From Mycteria americana (Eukaryota > Chordata > Aves > Ciconiiformes > Ciconiidae), in contig NC_134370.1 in NCBI RefSeq assembly GCF_035582795.1, positions 41,279,501-41,343,500 of the forward strand: 64,000 nucleotides of DNA, written 5' to 3'. This document shows positions 1 to 14,139 of this stretch, piece after piece. A program made the position numbers and the translations under genes. Below the pieces are notes generated by a model. It ran no database searches. It was given only the letters and a program-made list of their open reading frames with translations, and was not told the origin of the DNA. Positions within the stretch are counted from its first letter, which is position 1, and every line of letters starts with the position of its first letter.

Positions 1-1492
1 AACGTGCCGAGGGGATGAGCCTTTCATCTCCCAGCTGCCCTCCCCATCCAGCTGTTTGTCCCAGCCCCAGCAGCAAAGGTTGTTTGTCTTCCTTGCAAGA
101 CTTCAGCCTGCGAAACTTTGAAGTTTCCTGCCTGGCTCGGTGTCACCTACTGTTCCTGTCAGCAGCAGCCAGATAAACCTGATGGGCTCAAGGTGTCCGC
201 TCTAATGCCTTCATTGACACATAGGTTTGTCTTCAAACGTTTGGGTAAATGTCTGAGTGTGGAGATAGTAATGTGTCATTAATCCCCTGCCAGATAAGCA
301 CCCTGGTGTATGTGCTGGCCCTCACTTCCTAAGGCCCTAACAACGCCCAAATCTTACAAATTAGCACCTCACCGAGATCAAAGATTTCTCTTTCCTTTCT
401 TTCTGCTGTTACCTACTGGTAGGGTTTAGACACGGAGCCCTGTCCAGCCCACGCACATTTTCCACCAGTTACAGAGCAAATGGTTAAATTGCACTCCTGT
501 GAAGGTCTGGGTGCCTGTCCGTGGTCATTTCCCCAAAGAAATAATCTGGGAGAGGGCTGGGAGAGGAAACCTTTTCTCTTACAGGATGGAGATGATATAC
601 AGCAATTAATTTTTTTTCATTGCCCACAGAAGCTTAAAAGGAAAGCAGTAAAATCCTCTCAAGGCTTGTGATTACAAATATATTGCATTGTGTGCAATCA
701 CAGTTTTAAAGGATACTTGATACTAAACCATATTATGTAACATGACAGAAGGGATACTGCTTGGTCTTTCCTGAAAATGCCCTGCAAAGCCATTGACTGG
801 TCTTGTTCCTGTATGACAGACCAAGCCCAGAACAAGTGCTGTGAATACAGAGTCCTTTGTGGACAGGTCTGAAAAGTGCAATGCACACACACAGAGCGTC
901 TTACAAAAGAAAATAATATCTTTTTCATCAAAAGACTATTTTAATTTCTCCTTTGACATGGTATGGAGCACCATGCATCTGCATGAGCAATAGCTATAGA
1001 TAAATACTACTTTATATACAACATCTTTAGTATATATATAAAGTGTGCGGTAAAAGTGAGTACTGGCATCAGCCATGCTGCAGCTCCCAGTGTTTGTCAT
1101 GCATAGTATGTAACGTGTTTTATATACAGGTGCTCATCATTCAAAGAGTGTCAGAGTGCTTAAAACAAACAAAAAAATTGATATTATGATGAACGTGTTA
1201 GATGAGTTGGATCTCCCTCAACCTGCCACCTCAGCAGGCAACCAGATCCGAAACAGGGGCATCTGGAGAGGAGCAGATGAAGGCTCATGTAAGCCAGCTA
1301 GTAGAAAATGGTGAAAAGATAAGTATAGTTAAGGCTTAAAGAAATCAGTATGTCTTTTCAGGCAGGGTTCATCACTCTGGAGGTCTCAGGAGGTCTTGAA
1401 ACTGCTGCTGGGTTGTGCCCTAATACCTTTTTTCAAGAAACAAAAAAAGGTCCTTTCTTCCCAAAAGCACCCTCCTCCCTCTCCTTATGCAA

Positions 1493-1570
1493 TATCTGAG
1501 TGATTAAAGCATCCGTTTAGGATGTGGGAGATGCACATTGAAGTTCCTCCTTGCCTGGAGGGGTTTGGAC
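1493..1570 (+). repeat. tRNA-derived SINE-like remnant (MIR/amniote-SINE type)
   Basis: The stretch has a split pol III promoter-like layout. An A-box-like GAGTGATTAAAGCA is followed about 30 bases on by GATGTGGGAGATGC and a B-box-like CATTGAAGTTCCTC. This resembles the conserved head of old tRNA-derived amniote SINEs. It is strongly diverged, boundaries are approximate, and the family name is inference. Confidence 0.4.
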
Positions 1571-3641
1571 CTAATTGCCAACATCAGGAGAGCATCCAGC
1601 CAGCTGGGCAAGAGCATGAGCCAGAGGAGAGGGAGGAGGACAGATCTCCCCCCCCACCCACTCAGCCACACATCACAGCTCCTGGAGGGCTGGGTAGCAT
1701 AAAATTAAAAAATCCTCTCTTTAAAATGAAAATAAAAGAGAGAAGAAGTGTTCCTGTAGGTCATATATGTCATACTTTCAAAGAAGAGAGTTGGCATCTT
1801 CCTTTTTACAAAGATAAGAAAAAATAATATCCTGGTGAAACCAGGATTTAAATCAAGTTTCTTGAAGTTTTAATGAAGTTTAATGAAGTTTTGATTTTTA
1901 ATGAAGTTTCTCTTTTATGCTATTAAATAACTCCTCCTACCCATAAAAGAGCTGCTAGTGACTTTTGCAGGACAGGTGAAGGGTGGTTTCTGTACACAGA
2001 GGGCAAAGCTTTATCATCTGTGGTTTGTGCTATGAGCCAATTCCTTGGGTAAGAAAGAAATTATTTAGAAAGCAAATGCTTGTAGCACATTTAGCAAACA
2101 CTGCCAGAAAAAAATGATGCTAGGTTTGGTTTGGCTGTGATGGCTTGAATGTGCCACTCCTTTATCCACAGAGGATACTTTAGACGTGGGCTTCTCCTGC
2201 TCCATTCGTTACAATAACTGCTGTCTGGACGTGTGGCAGCATTAGCAGTAGTGAAAGCACATTAAAAAAATTGCTATTAGTGAAGAATGTATTATTTTAA
2301 CAGTGTTTTAAGTCTGCCCTTCCAGAATAATAAGGGGGTTAAGCATTTCATTGACCCATGCCAAACATGCCAAACTTCCTACAGCAAGTCCAGTGGATTT
2401 TCTAACTCTGTTTTGTTCAAAAAGGTGGATAATGGATGAAGAAATGGCTCCATACTAAGTTGGAGGAGGCGATGCTCATCATTAGCCTTTGCGATGCTGG
2501 ACCTTCACCACTGAGGTCCTCCCTTGCCCCCAGCTCCTAGGAGGTCTGCAGTGAGCCGTAGCTTCCTCTGAAGCTGCAGACACAGTGGTGGGCTCCGGAC
2601 CAACCAGGGCCCATTGCACCAAACTGGAATTTGGAGCAAGATGCATTGGCTTTAGCTCAAAAATGAGCTGGATGTATCCATGGGAGTACCTATCCAGCTT
2701 TACACTTAGAGACTAGGGATGGGATTCGGTCACCTAAAAGTAGTTATTTGAGGTGCTATGCAGGTTATGTGGAACATCTCCAGCTCCTGTTCCTCAGGTC
2801 TCCTGCAGGTCCTGCGTTGTATCTGCTGGACCCTTTTGGCTGGAAGTGAAAATCTGGGGCTCCTAGCGGGGTCTAGCAGACAAGGAGGATGCTAGACCAA
2901 GCCATTATCTGAAGTCAGGCCATGGCAATCGGCAAGTGGAAGAGCAGATGTGAGATCTTCCTCCTCGATCTCCTGCCTCCCCTTTTGAAGTGTGAGATTA
3001 ATGACCATATCAGATTGTTGACTTTACAGAGGCTGTAGTCAGGGCTAATGTCATAGTGTGATACTTCAATAGAGGGAGGACGATCCTTGTGTCTGACAAA
3101 AGCAGCTAGTAAACAAAGATAAATTGAATGTACTTCCAGGTTATTAATGACTTCCCAGCACAGTAATCTCTAGAAACAATGGGGAAATGTTTACTCAGCG
3201 GGTTATAGTTTTACTTAGGTTAATGGCTGTTGAATTAACCGGCAGCTCAGGCGATACATCAGTGTGTGCTTCGCAGCAGCATCCTGCAGGGACAGATCAA
3301 ATGGTATGTTTTGGGTTGCGGGGGGAAGGAGAGCTCAGCTGTGCCCTGTGTCTTCTCCAGTACATGGAGACACTGCGAAAAATAATTGGAAGCAGTCTTC
3401 ACCCAGTGCCACTCAGAAGATGAAGCGCTCTGTTTATCTGCCCGTGTTTGCCTAGTCTGTCTTCTTCATCTTCAAAGCACTTGGCTAACATTATCCCTTT
3501 AACATCTGAGCGGGAAAGGTAAGCAACAGGCACTGGTATGGGGACAAGTGTGACTGGCACCTGGCTATGGGGGACATCCACCCCCCGAGGGTGCATATTC
3601 CCTGTACCCAAGGCAAGGAAGGTCCCACACTGCTCAGATCC

Positions 3642-3721
3642 TGCTCCTTATGGGATAAGGATGCTGCCAATGGTATGGGCTTGCTCCTTTTGGGATACGG
3701 GTGCTGCCAATGGTATGGGCC
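3642..3721. repeat. Two-copy 40-bp tandem duplication
   Basis: Units 3642-3681 and 3682-3721 are head to tail and differ at about 4 of 40 positions. Both contain TGCTGCCAATGGTATGGG. It is a small minisatellite-like duplication with no evident function. Confidence 0.85.
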
Positions 3722-4927
3722 AAACCCAGACATGGATTTACTGGGAAAACTCAGAGGCAGATGCCTGGCCTTGATAAGCCATTTCCAACAGATAAAATTA
3801 ATCGTCCCACAGGGGTTTTTCTGGAAGCAGGAGCTGATGCACGTTCACCCAGGCACCTGAGCTACCAGCAGTGACTGCCCATGGATAGACAGGGTAATAC
3901 TGGTTTTAAATACAGGACTTTTTCCCATTTGAGAAAAAAAGTTTTCTTTTTTACCCATGGTTGCCCAGTGGAAGTAGAGCCAAAGTGTAAACAGAGCCAC
4001 CAAGAGAAACTGAGGTTTGTTTTTCTATTGCTTTTCTGAACAATTTGAACACTGTAATTTCGGCATGTGGTTCAGCTGAAGGCAATCCCACTGGGATGCT
4101 GCAAGATGTAGAGCAGTTTCTCCATAAGTAATGGTTCTTTAAGGAAGAATTTATTAATTTTTTCTTCTTCTTCTGCCTTCCTTCCAGCCCAAAACTGCTG
4201 AGAAAAAGCATGTGAGCCTTGGTGCCCAGGAGGAGAGATGGAGCAGGCTGCACCGGGGGGTGAAAGCAATATGGTTTTAAAAGGAAAAGAGGTAAAATTT
4301 CAAATATTTGGAGTAGCAAAACAACGCAGTGTTGCTCTTAGCTTTGCAAGTCTTTGGGTGTCACTCTCAATGAATTCCCCATCCGCTGCCAGCTGGAGGG
4401 CAAGAAAACCAACATGAATTAAATCTGGTCTCACACTGCTGGGAGCGGTGCATAGGGTCTTACGTCTAATTAAAAGCTTTATAATAAAAAAATTATAATC
4501 CCCCATGCCTTCTTACCTCCTCAGCAAGGACGCTGCAAAGGGCAGCGTCTCATTTTCCGCGTGCAACATCGTGATGTGTAGTTTTTTTTATCGGGTGCTT
4601 AAATTATAGCTCAATCGTTGGCGGTCACCTGCTGAGCGGCGCTATCGTTCGCACTCCCCATCTTCCTGTCTGCTGGTCATGTCAGAAGGTCGCACAGCGT
4701 GAGCAGGCTGATTTATGGGCTCGCCGGAGTGCACAAAGGCTTTTAGAGGAAGTCGGAGCTCTCCCGCCAGCGCCTTTCAAGGATGGCAAGTCAGGCAGCG
4801 CAGGGCTGCCGCGAGGAGCTGCCACCCAGATGAGGATGCTGCATTGGCAGTGCAGTGCTGCAGGGAGCATGCCCACCCAATGGAAACGGGCTGCTTGGTT
4901 GGGTTTTTTAAGCAAAGATAAAGAAGA

Positions 4928-5016
4928 AAAATCAATATTAAAAAAATTTTTAAATCAATATTAAAAAATTAAAAATTAATAGAAAACAATTTTTTTAAAA
5001 TCAGTAGAAAAAAATA
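4928..5016. repeat. A/T-rich low-complexity tract
   Basis: Repeated AATCAATATTAAAAA-like words and A or T runs, almost without G or C. Confidence 0.8.
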
Positions 5017-6979
5017 CTTTGCCTATAATATCCATTGCTTCTTAGTTAAAGAGCTGGTGCTGCTCTACAGGGATGCATTATTGCTTTGAGAGCGATGCGT
5101 CTCAACAGAAACCCAAACCTCATTGTTTTTTTTAAGCCAGGTTTTCCCCTTGCACACTTGCTGCCCAGCTTTCCCAGTGATTCAGTCCTCACCCTCCTCC
5201 ACCTGTTTTGCCCCCCTGGGTTTTCCAGCTCCGCGTGGGCAGGTCAATACCATCCCTGCACCTGAGTGAAGCACAGGTTGCAATAGCCCATGTGAAAAGG
5301 ATGACAGCTGAGTTGAGGCCACTGGCAAATATCCTGGGATTTTTTTAGCGTCCGTTTGAGCATTTGCTGCCTGAAGTCTCATTGATATTTAGCATTTTAA
5401 AAAGCTAAATAAATGCAGCAGTCCCCACATGTGTCTGGGGGAGAGTATTTTACTTGTGAGGGAGCATTTATTGTCAAGAGAGCAGTGTAACATTAATGCA
5501 AACAAACCTGCTTTCTTTTTCTTTTTATTTTACTGTAGGAAAAAGGATCCTCATGCTGATTTACTGAATTTTTAAAATTTTTTGTGCTTATGCGCATCAC
5601 TTCCACAGCAAGTGTACACACAGCCTGCACTCAGCTATACTTCATGTACAGCATCTGCTCCATGTGAAACAGGACACCTGTAACATGCCCCAATGGCTGT
5701 GCTGATTTATGATATTAATCTTTATAGAGAAAGATTAAATTCTTGGTTTGCAGCCTTTTTTTCTTTTATGCAGTAGAAAAATATCCTGGTGGTAAGTGTT
5801 CCCGCGGATTATTAAGCAGAATGGGATGCTACCTTCTTTAAGTGAACACACAGGGGGAAAGCATTTCAATTTTTGTGTTGATATCCCATGTCCTTGCCAT
5901 ATTAATTGTAAATCAAATCTCTTTTGAAAAAAAAAAAATTCTAAAGCAGAAAGTGTATTTACTTTATGGCTGGGAGAGCCATGGCCAGAGCAACCACAAA
6001 GGGCAGTTATCGTTATGTTAAATGTGTGTGCATGTATGTGTATAAAAGCAATGATATACATCTATATTTAGATTATACATTGATATATAGAGAGTACCGT
6101 CATGCATATAAACATTTTCTTTTTCACTTAGAAATGAAGGATGGGGGGGGGGAACCCAAACAAGTTCTCTGGCCCAGAAATTCAATGAAAAATTACACTT
6201 CAAAGTATCTGACTGTATTGAAAGGGGAAATACTGCAAGAGTAGTTTTTCTTGTACTGGTTCATCACAGTGTTGGATATAGTTAAAGGAAAAGTTTGCAT
6301 GAGTCTCACACAGCAAATCCAAACATTTCAGTGAAAGAAACCAGCTTTGAAGGGACCACCTACCATAAACATTATTCTGAAAGCCTAAATTCTTAGCACA
6401 AGCATCCAAAGACTAAATGATGAACAGATGAGGGAGCAAACTGAAATTTCACAGAGTTGTAACTTTAACTTTCTGCATGTGTCGAAGAAATATGTCTTTT
6501 AAAAGAGCAGCAGAACTGTTTACTATTAACATCATCACTTTATTTATATACACAGCACCTGGCACCGTTCCGATCCACTTGATCTGACACTCGAAGGGAT
6601 TACTCCTCGGCTGCCAAGCTACACATTAATTTACTGTAATATAACTTTTTGCTGGTCACTGGTGTATGCCTACATTATAGCAGTCAGATTGCATGGTTTG
6701 GGTTTTTTTTTCATCTTTAGGTGTTCTATACAGCATATTTCCAGGTGCATACAACATATTACTGACAGCACTGGGAACAAATAAATTGCAGCAGCTGTAA
6801 TGCAAATTTAATAGCCCAGGATTGGCTTTCTATGTTGCCTTCCTCGAAATTGTCCATCATTTTCTGACCCCTCCAGCAGCATTCAGCACCCGCAGCATCT
6901 GCCAGCACCCTTCAGCCAGCCATACCACCCGCTCTGCTGTGCCCCACCATTTCCAAATTATTTCTGCTGTTTTAATTTT

Positions 6980-7003
6980 GTCACCATTTTATAAATTGGT
7001 GAC
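6980..7003. other. 24-bp near-perfect palindrome
   Basis: GTCACCA at 6980-6986 is the reverse complement of TGGTGAC at 6997-7003. Eleven of the twelve base pairs of the 24-nt palindrome match. No known protein site is assigned. Confidence 0.6.
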
Positions 7004-10000
7004 AAATTTATAAATGAGTTTGACAGCTCACACAGAATTTGGGTGTGAAGCTCCAGTATATCACGAACCGTGTAGAGAGGATATTTATGGCTAAGAACAA
7101 AAAAAAAAACCCGACCAACCAAATATATTTTGCTGGCTGTCAGGTCACTGTAAAAATCCTGGAATAGTCTGAAAAAAAGCCACCACCTGAAATATAAGAG
7201 GGTAGTGATGTCTCAGCCCAAATAAAAAATACCCACAAGACTCTTTCGTAATAAATAAACAAGTAAATAAAAGAGTCTAATGAACAAACTGTGCCTTTCA
7301 CAAGATGCTGTAGAGCCCTGAGCACTGCATCCCAGCAGCTGCTGGCAGTCACAGTCCTCCCAGTGAACCATCCCCAGCATTTATAAATATATTTCTCAAC
7401 CATCAAGTCACTGGCTTGCCTTGGTACAGCTGAAAGAAAATTATTTGGTTCAAACCCTTTCGATTTTGGAAGCATCACATGTTTGTGACAGTCTGACTTG
7501 CCCAGTTAGATTTGTCTTGTATGGAAGAAACCAGACTCGTGGTGGTGGTGACTGGTATAACCTTGACTGATGACACCAGAGACAGCACCATGGTCCAGCA
7601 AAACTGGGCATCTTGTGGCGAGTGAGGCTTTTGGTGCTTGTGGTGTGACATTTAAGTTCCTAACTATAAGTAATGGGAACTTTGGACTGATCTGAGGGTT
7701 TAACACCTTCTTGGCCCCAGAAATTCAATTTGTATTTCTGAGGCAGCAGTTCCTGGATTTTTCTGTACCTGAGGCAACATCCAGCTTTCACTGTTCAATA
7801 CCAGTGAACCCAGCATTTTGAGATGGGAATTTGATAAAAGCCATAGGGTTAGCTGCCCAAGGACACTTGGGATGCCCATGCCCTACTAGCACACTCTTCT
7901 TATATATAATCTTTAAAAATCCTTTCTCCCCTATCCCTAATTTGGAAAGTACATGAATACCACAGATCCATGTGCATGGCCAGATACCCCAAACCCTGCT
8001 TTGGACATGGCCTTCCCTTTCCCCACCTCCATGGGGCCCAAACTGAAATGAGCTTGCATGGTTTCTCTTGAAGAAAAATTAACTGTACCAGGTAGTGGTG
8101 CAGCTGAAAGGCAGCTTGTACTCTTTGTATTTGGGAAGACAAAAATGCAATAAGCCTAAATCCAGAGCATTTCATGGTCAAAACCCCAAACATTTCATTA
8201 CAGGAAGCCCAGGTGTCCTGTAGCTCCTCTTTGCACCTCCCACCTCACCTAGCAAAGGGCAAGGTGTCAACACAGGGTGCGTTTTTGGGCACTTCGTGCT
8301 ACCGGCCTTGACTGAGGACCATCCGCACTGGACTGAAATGGTGATGGCATTTCAGCGTGGTGGCCAAGTGTTTCCACACTGGGATCCCCAATAACAGGGT
8401 TTGGAAACAGCTGCCTTGTGCTCCACAGTCAATGGGATTCAGTTTGCGTGCGTGTCCATCCAGGTTTTAATGAAAGGATCCCGGGTGAAATCTGTTCATC
8501 TGCAGTCTCTCATTTCAATGCTTTCCTAAGTATACTGTGTGCGCCCTGCAGAACTGGTAACCTACTATCAAGAGCCTGATACTGCAAAATGTGGAGCAAT
8601 TCCTGGGAGGTGCTGAGCATCCACAACCCCCAGAAGTCCCTCTGCACTTCCCAGCACCAAATAAACAGAGAGAGTTATTCCAAGGTCTGCAAACCAAAGC
8701 AAGGATCCAACCCAAGCCAGCTCTTGCCCTGTGTTATTTGCATCTTGCTATGTTTAACTCCAGATCACAGTTTTTAGTAAATTGGGCTCGAAAATTATTC
8801 GAGCGGGTTAGAGTTTGGCTGGCGTCTGGCAAACCTTGGGTAGTTATTTCCTGTTCCTGTTATTTAGCTACTTTTACATTTGTCAGAGTTAATGCGGTAG
8901 GCTTTTAGCAGCAGACGTCTGTTTTTTTTAGGCTGGAAAGTCTGTAAGAGAGTGGGATGATGAAGTGTGAACTGGGACCACCAGCCCTGCTGCTGCTTGA
9001 AAGCCCAAGAGGATGATGGGCTTGTGGTGGTGGCCAGGAGTGGGATGCAGGCTCTCCAGTCCATACCTCTGGATACCAGACCTGGAGGCACTCTGGCAAA
9101 CAATCCATATTAGAAGAAACCAAAGCCTTGCTTTCCAAGATTTTGGCCCTAAAAAAAAAATTAATGCATGTTCACCTACAATTCTGGGCATTAATCTTGG
9201 CCCCATTGTGTGCAATGAAATAATTTTTGGGTTTTTTCCAGCTTGCCTAGAGACACTTGCCAACAAACATGGTGATGCAGGGATGAGTTTGTGCAGTGAG
9301 ACAGCTTTGGACCTTGTGCTGCCATAACACCACAGCACAACCACTGTTAATAGAGTTGTACCACGACTGAGTATGTGGCAATACAGCTCACGCAGACGCC
9401 GTACCCAGTTGGAGAATGGAGCCTCATGCAGCTTTCCTCTTATTCACTTTTCTTTTTTGAAATTACACGAGTTAAAGAAAAACCAACAAGCCCACATGCG
9501 ACAATTGGCATGAAAGCAATTTCAAATTAGAGCATCCCTGGGTGTCGGCCACACAGCAGGAGTGTCACCGCTGCGTGATGATGTTGCAGTCTCTCCTTTT
9601 AGGACTAAAAGCATCCCTTGGCTAATCATCAAGCCATACTTAATGTAATCATTATTTCAATTCTATGCTTTAATTCTGTTCACTGCCTGTAGAGTGTAAT
9701 AAACCCTATTTCACAAAAAAACCCTTATAATTTTGGGGTATTAATTTTTTTTTTAATTAACTGTGGTGAAACATCTGATGCAGTAAATTAAGAGATATCA
9801 AGCCTATGAGTAAAAAAGCTAAGTCCTATGTTAGAAAAATAGTTTTTTATGGGGAATCAAACACTGACTTGAATCACTTACTGTCCTTCAGCTCTTTACT
9901 CAGAGCTGCCCCGTGGTGTTAGCTGTATTACACATGATTATTGTCCCAAAGCTGTACTTTTCTTCTTACAATAGCTTCATTACTACTTAATTCATGAGCA

Positions 10001-11038
10001 GTTCAAGGGCAGCTAGGCACTTGCCTTTTCTTTTGATCAACCACTGTGACACAGGGCATAGTTTCACTTTCAGTGTAAGAATATGGCCAAAAACCCCCAT
10101 CATTGTCATTGTTATCCTGCCCTATGCGAGATCCTTGGGTAAGTGGACATTGCTGGCAAGGAGTCACATAATTATAGGACTGAACTCCACTGAATAATGC
10201 AAAATTGAAACCATTCAGGCCATGGTGGTTTCTGGGATGCTTCTTGCTGGAGTGAAACCTACTCACATGAGATAGGACTGGCTGCCGGGCCATGGTTTTG
10301 GGCAGAAGGGCTGAATTTCATTTCATCCTAACCAGGCCAAACACAGTGCTATTTGTGTGCTCTCTTCCCCAGCACGATGGTGTAAATGCTTTCTTAGACA
10401 TCCCCTGAGGTGCAGCACTCTGGAAAGACACCCAGAATTTACCTTCCAACCATGTATAGAGTATATCGTAATGCATGTGCTACTTTTACTTACAGATTTT
10501 TTTCCCCCTAAATTGTCAGGCTTTCCTCCAGTTAAGTCATAGTCACATGGACAAGACCACGGCTTGGTGATCATGGGACTATAGTAGACAAATTTTCCAT
10601 GGGTGTTGAGTTGGGGGAAAAGGTGGCTTGGAAATAAGGGCAGGAAAGGACTATTCCTGTGTCCTGGGAAAAAAGGGGTGATGCCCCTTTGTAGGGCAGA
10701 GGTTGCAGGCAGAGGCAAAGCTCCTGTATTCTTGCTGGGCACATGGGCAGCTCTATAAATTTTTGCTGGTGTATCCTTGAAATCCACCTCTCAATCCCAC
10801 CAGAGCCTTGGAAAAGCTTTGTCTGCTGAAGCCACCATAAGCCAGGGCAGAACTGGATTCGGAGCTCAGCTAAAGTGGGGTGTGAGCAGTGGCATGGTTT
10901 TGCCATTCTGCCAAAAAATTGAGCCCTGTTGTCATCCTCCTCCCATTCTGCACCCAGCTGGATGTGCTTTGAGGAATAACAGGTCATGCCAGCATCTGAC
11001 AAATGACTCCTGTGATGCTGAAGGTCACTTCGTGTTAC

Positions 11039-11057
11039 GTGTGTGTGTGTGTGTGTG
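11039..11057. repeat. (GT)n microsatellite
   Basis: Uninterrupted GT dinucleotides, about 9.5 units. Confidence 0.95.
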
Positions 11058-14000
11058 CAACCAGCTGAAACACGGCATGAGTTTTGCTATGCACAAGCAT
11101 CACTTCTTGATGCCATGGCAACCACACACTGAGCTCTACTGCTTCCAGGCTGAGTCAACAAGAAGAATTGTATTGATAAAAGTTAAGGGAGTGAAGATGA
11201 TAGAGGCTCTGCTGTTGCTAGCTGAAAGGAAAATAGATTTTGGACTGCAGTGGCGGAAGGCAGAAATCAAGATGCTCTTGGGATGCCTCCAACCACTGGT
11301 CTTGCAGTACGCCACCACAAGCTGAATCAGGAACTAAATCTAACCCAAATTAGATTAGAAAAACTTTGTGGGGCCACAGAAACGGAGTTGAGGAGAGGAT
11401 GCGGAGTTTCACCTAACTGTCAAACCCATGATGGTGAGACTGGCCACAGAATAGTTCTAAGCTAAAGGTAAGTGGCACACAAACATGCGAGTTCCTCAAC
11501 ATGCAACACACAGGTCTCTTTTTTTCGTTATTTCGCTTTAAAAAAAATTCATTTTGAGTCCCTGTTTTGCTAGACTGTCAATCCTCTAAACACAACAGGG
11601 TTGGTTCCTAGTTGGGGAATAACCACAAGCCAATTAGAAGTTAAATTGTTGAGCAGTATGCATCTAATTGAAGTCTCTACTTTCTGCCTGCTATTTTTAG
11701 TGTTTGGACCGAGCTGCAGCTCCACGTAGGGTATAATCATGTTTATTTAAGAGCAACGTGTACCTCAGTGAGAAAAATAAAATCCAGCAGGCAGAGCTGT
11801 TTTTTGGGTGGTACACTTTAGGTCTAGACTGCTCTGTCTCTCTTGTATGCTATCTCCCATTGGGCATGCATCCTTTTGGCTTCAAGACTCTGCCTGCAAT
11901 ACATGCATGCATGTGCTTTAATGCAAAGTGCATTTTCCCTGTTCTTTTATTGTCATTTATTGTCATCTATTATCATCATTTCCCAAACCTCTTCTAAGTA
12001 CATCAGAGCAGTGACAAGAGACTCTGGTTGTGCTGGAGCTAATAGATGGGCTGACACACTTATAACTTAGAAGGTGAAAAGCTGAAGAAGGTGTCATAAG
12101 TCAGTCCTGAGCAGCCTCCCCTTTCCCAGGGGAGTTTGGCGGTATTTTGGGTATGCTCTTGGATATTTAAGAAGTGATTTGAAGGGCAACAGCAAAGTGA
12201 TTGTGTTGGAGTTTCTGGGTAGCTTCCAGCAAGGGGAGGCATAGAAAATGGTTATTTGCTGGAAGTTTTCAATGTCTGGGCTCTAAATGGTCAGAGGACC
12301 AGTGAGACTGGGATGGGACAATGTCAACATCAGGTTGGATGTCTTGAAAGTCGACGTTTTTGTCTATGTTTGATGGATGAGTAAAGGGCCAGGAAGGGGT
12401 GGAAAGAGAAAGCAGGAAAAGGGAACCAGATCCCATCAAAAACAGGAGAAGAAAAGGACCTTTCCAGCAACTTGTCAAGTGGACATAAGAGGGTCGAGAT
12501 AAGTCAGCAGTAACTCAGAGGGTGGACAGCCACACAATAGCTGATGTTGGGTTGCAAATGAGACCATCAGGGTTGGCACTGTAAGAGTTGAAGAGCAGGG
12601 GATAAGGACCTGACCATGTGGGACACATGTTGGGAGCCAGAGTGGAGATGAGCAGATTCACAATGTGACACACAGCCTGAATTATGAGGGAGGGAGAGCT
12701 TAAGAGCTTTAAGCAGTTTTTTCAGCCAGAGGTTGCAACAGAAGCTTTGGCTCTGCCAAAATACTGCATCAGTCATCTTAGCTTTAGTGATAGCTAAACG
12801 ATAAGAAGGGAGATAGGGAGGCTGATTTGTGCCTTAAAAAGCTCTGTGTGTACCGTGACTGTTTGTCATGACCTAATTGGCTTGTTTCCTTAAAACACCC
12901 GAAGGAAGTAAAGAAAAACAAAACCCCAGCAGAATCCAGTGTTATACTTGTCCTTAGTAACATCTGATTTTTCTTATTCATCTCTATTTTATATATGCCT
13001 GTTGAATAGCTTGCATGCATGCCAAGTGACATTGGGAAGAAAATAGTGGGTTTTTTCAGGAATTTTGCATACATTCCTCTTTCTAACCACAAAAGGGGTT
13101 TGAGTTTGTTTCAGTGAGAAGCCATAAATTTTATTCAAAAAATTCCCACACTGATTTATCACATCTCAGTGCTTCTGCAAAATATAACGCCAGTACTAAA
13201 AAAACCCCAGCAGCACCATTCCTAAAATACAGGCCTAGAAAGAGAAGCCTCAGAACTTCATCCTAAATCAAGAAGCACATGCCCTTGCTCCTTATCTTGT
13301 TTCACAGTGATAGATGTGAAATCCTCAGATGGAGTCCATTTGAAAGTTATTAAACCAATGTTGACAAGGAGAAAATAAAAACCAAAATATATGCAAACTG
13401 ATGTTCTGAGGCTCAACAATATTTAAGGGATAAACTAAGAAACTGAGGTTGTTGAGTTACCCAAACACTCCTGTAGAATACATTTATCTTTGTAACAGGC
13501 AGATGCAGGCAATGGTCTTCAAATTCTAATGACAGTGAAGGTTTTTAATAGCAGTAGGCTACTTACTAGTAAGAAGTGTTCAGGACTAAGGTATTATGAC
13601 AACAAAGAAAACTCCAGCTTTGAAAGGCTCTTGCTTTACTGATTATTTATTTAAATTACATCCACAGCTCAAGACAGAGTCAGATCTAAGAAAGGATCAA
13701 GAGGCCCAAATAAGAAGGGTCTGGCTTTCCAGGCCGTTGCATTTCTGACACAATGAAGAGTTGCCTAAAAACAAAAGCTGAAAAATGCCATCAGGTACAT
13801 GACATCAGGTCTGTTCCCATCTCCAGGGGGTGTTTAAACACTTCTTGAAGCTGGTTTCCCCAGTCTAAGGATGATGTTTGGGTTGCACAGCCACATTCAC
13901 ATCAATGCAGTAAGCAGGATGTCATGAGCTCACAGGACACAGCACCACCCATAGGACATGCTAAAAGGACCCTGTGCAACATCAGAAACTTCATGGGGAA

Positions 14001-14139
14001 GAACCTGGCCTTTTCCCAAACCCAGAACCAAACTTCAGGAATGTGGACAGATGATCTGTTAAGCAGCAGATGAGTATGGGAAAAATGTAGACACAAGGGC
14101 TGTAGCTAATACCTGGAAAATCAAGTGCTACACAGCTTC

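Larger units (their letters stand above)
1..14139. other. Intergenic region downstream of DKK1, no supported gene
   Basis: I see no exon-like protein homology or RNA gene here. Open frames are short, overlap on both strands and match no family I recognise. The stretch is ordinary moderately AT-rich unique sequence with a few simple repeats, a SINE-like remnant near 1.5 kb, a 40-bp tandem duplication at 3.6 kb and a short palindrome at 7.0 kb, listed separately. It lies 3' of DKK1, so long-range DKK1 regulatory elements could be present, but the sequence alone does not show them. Confidence 0.7.

Noticed and set aside
10777-11325. 182-codon plus-strand frame in the intergenic region
   Set aside because: No recognisable domain, includes a stretch translated from a GT microsatellite, and overlaps equally open antisense frames.
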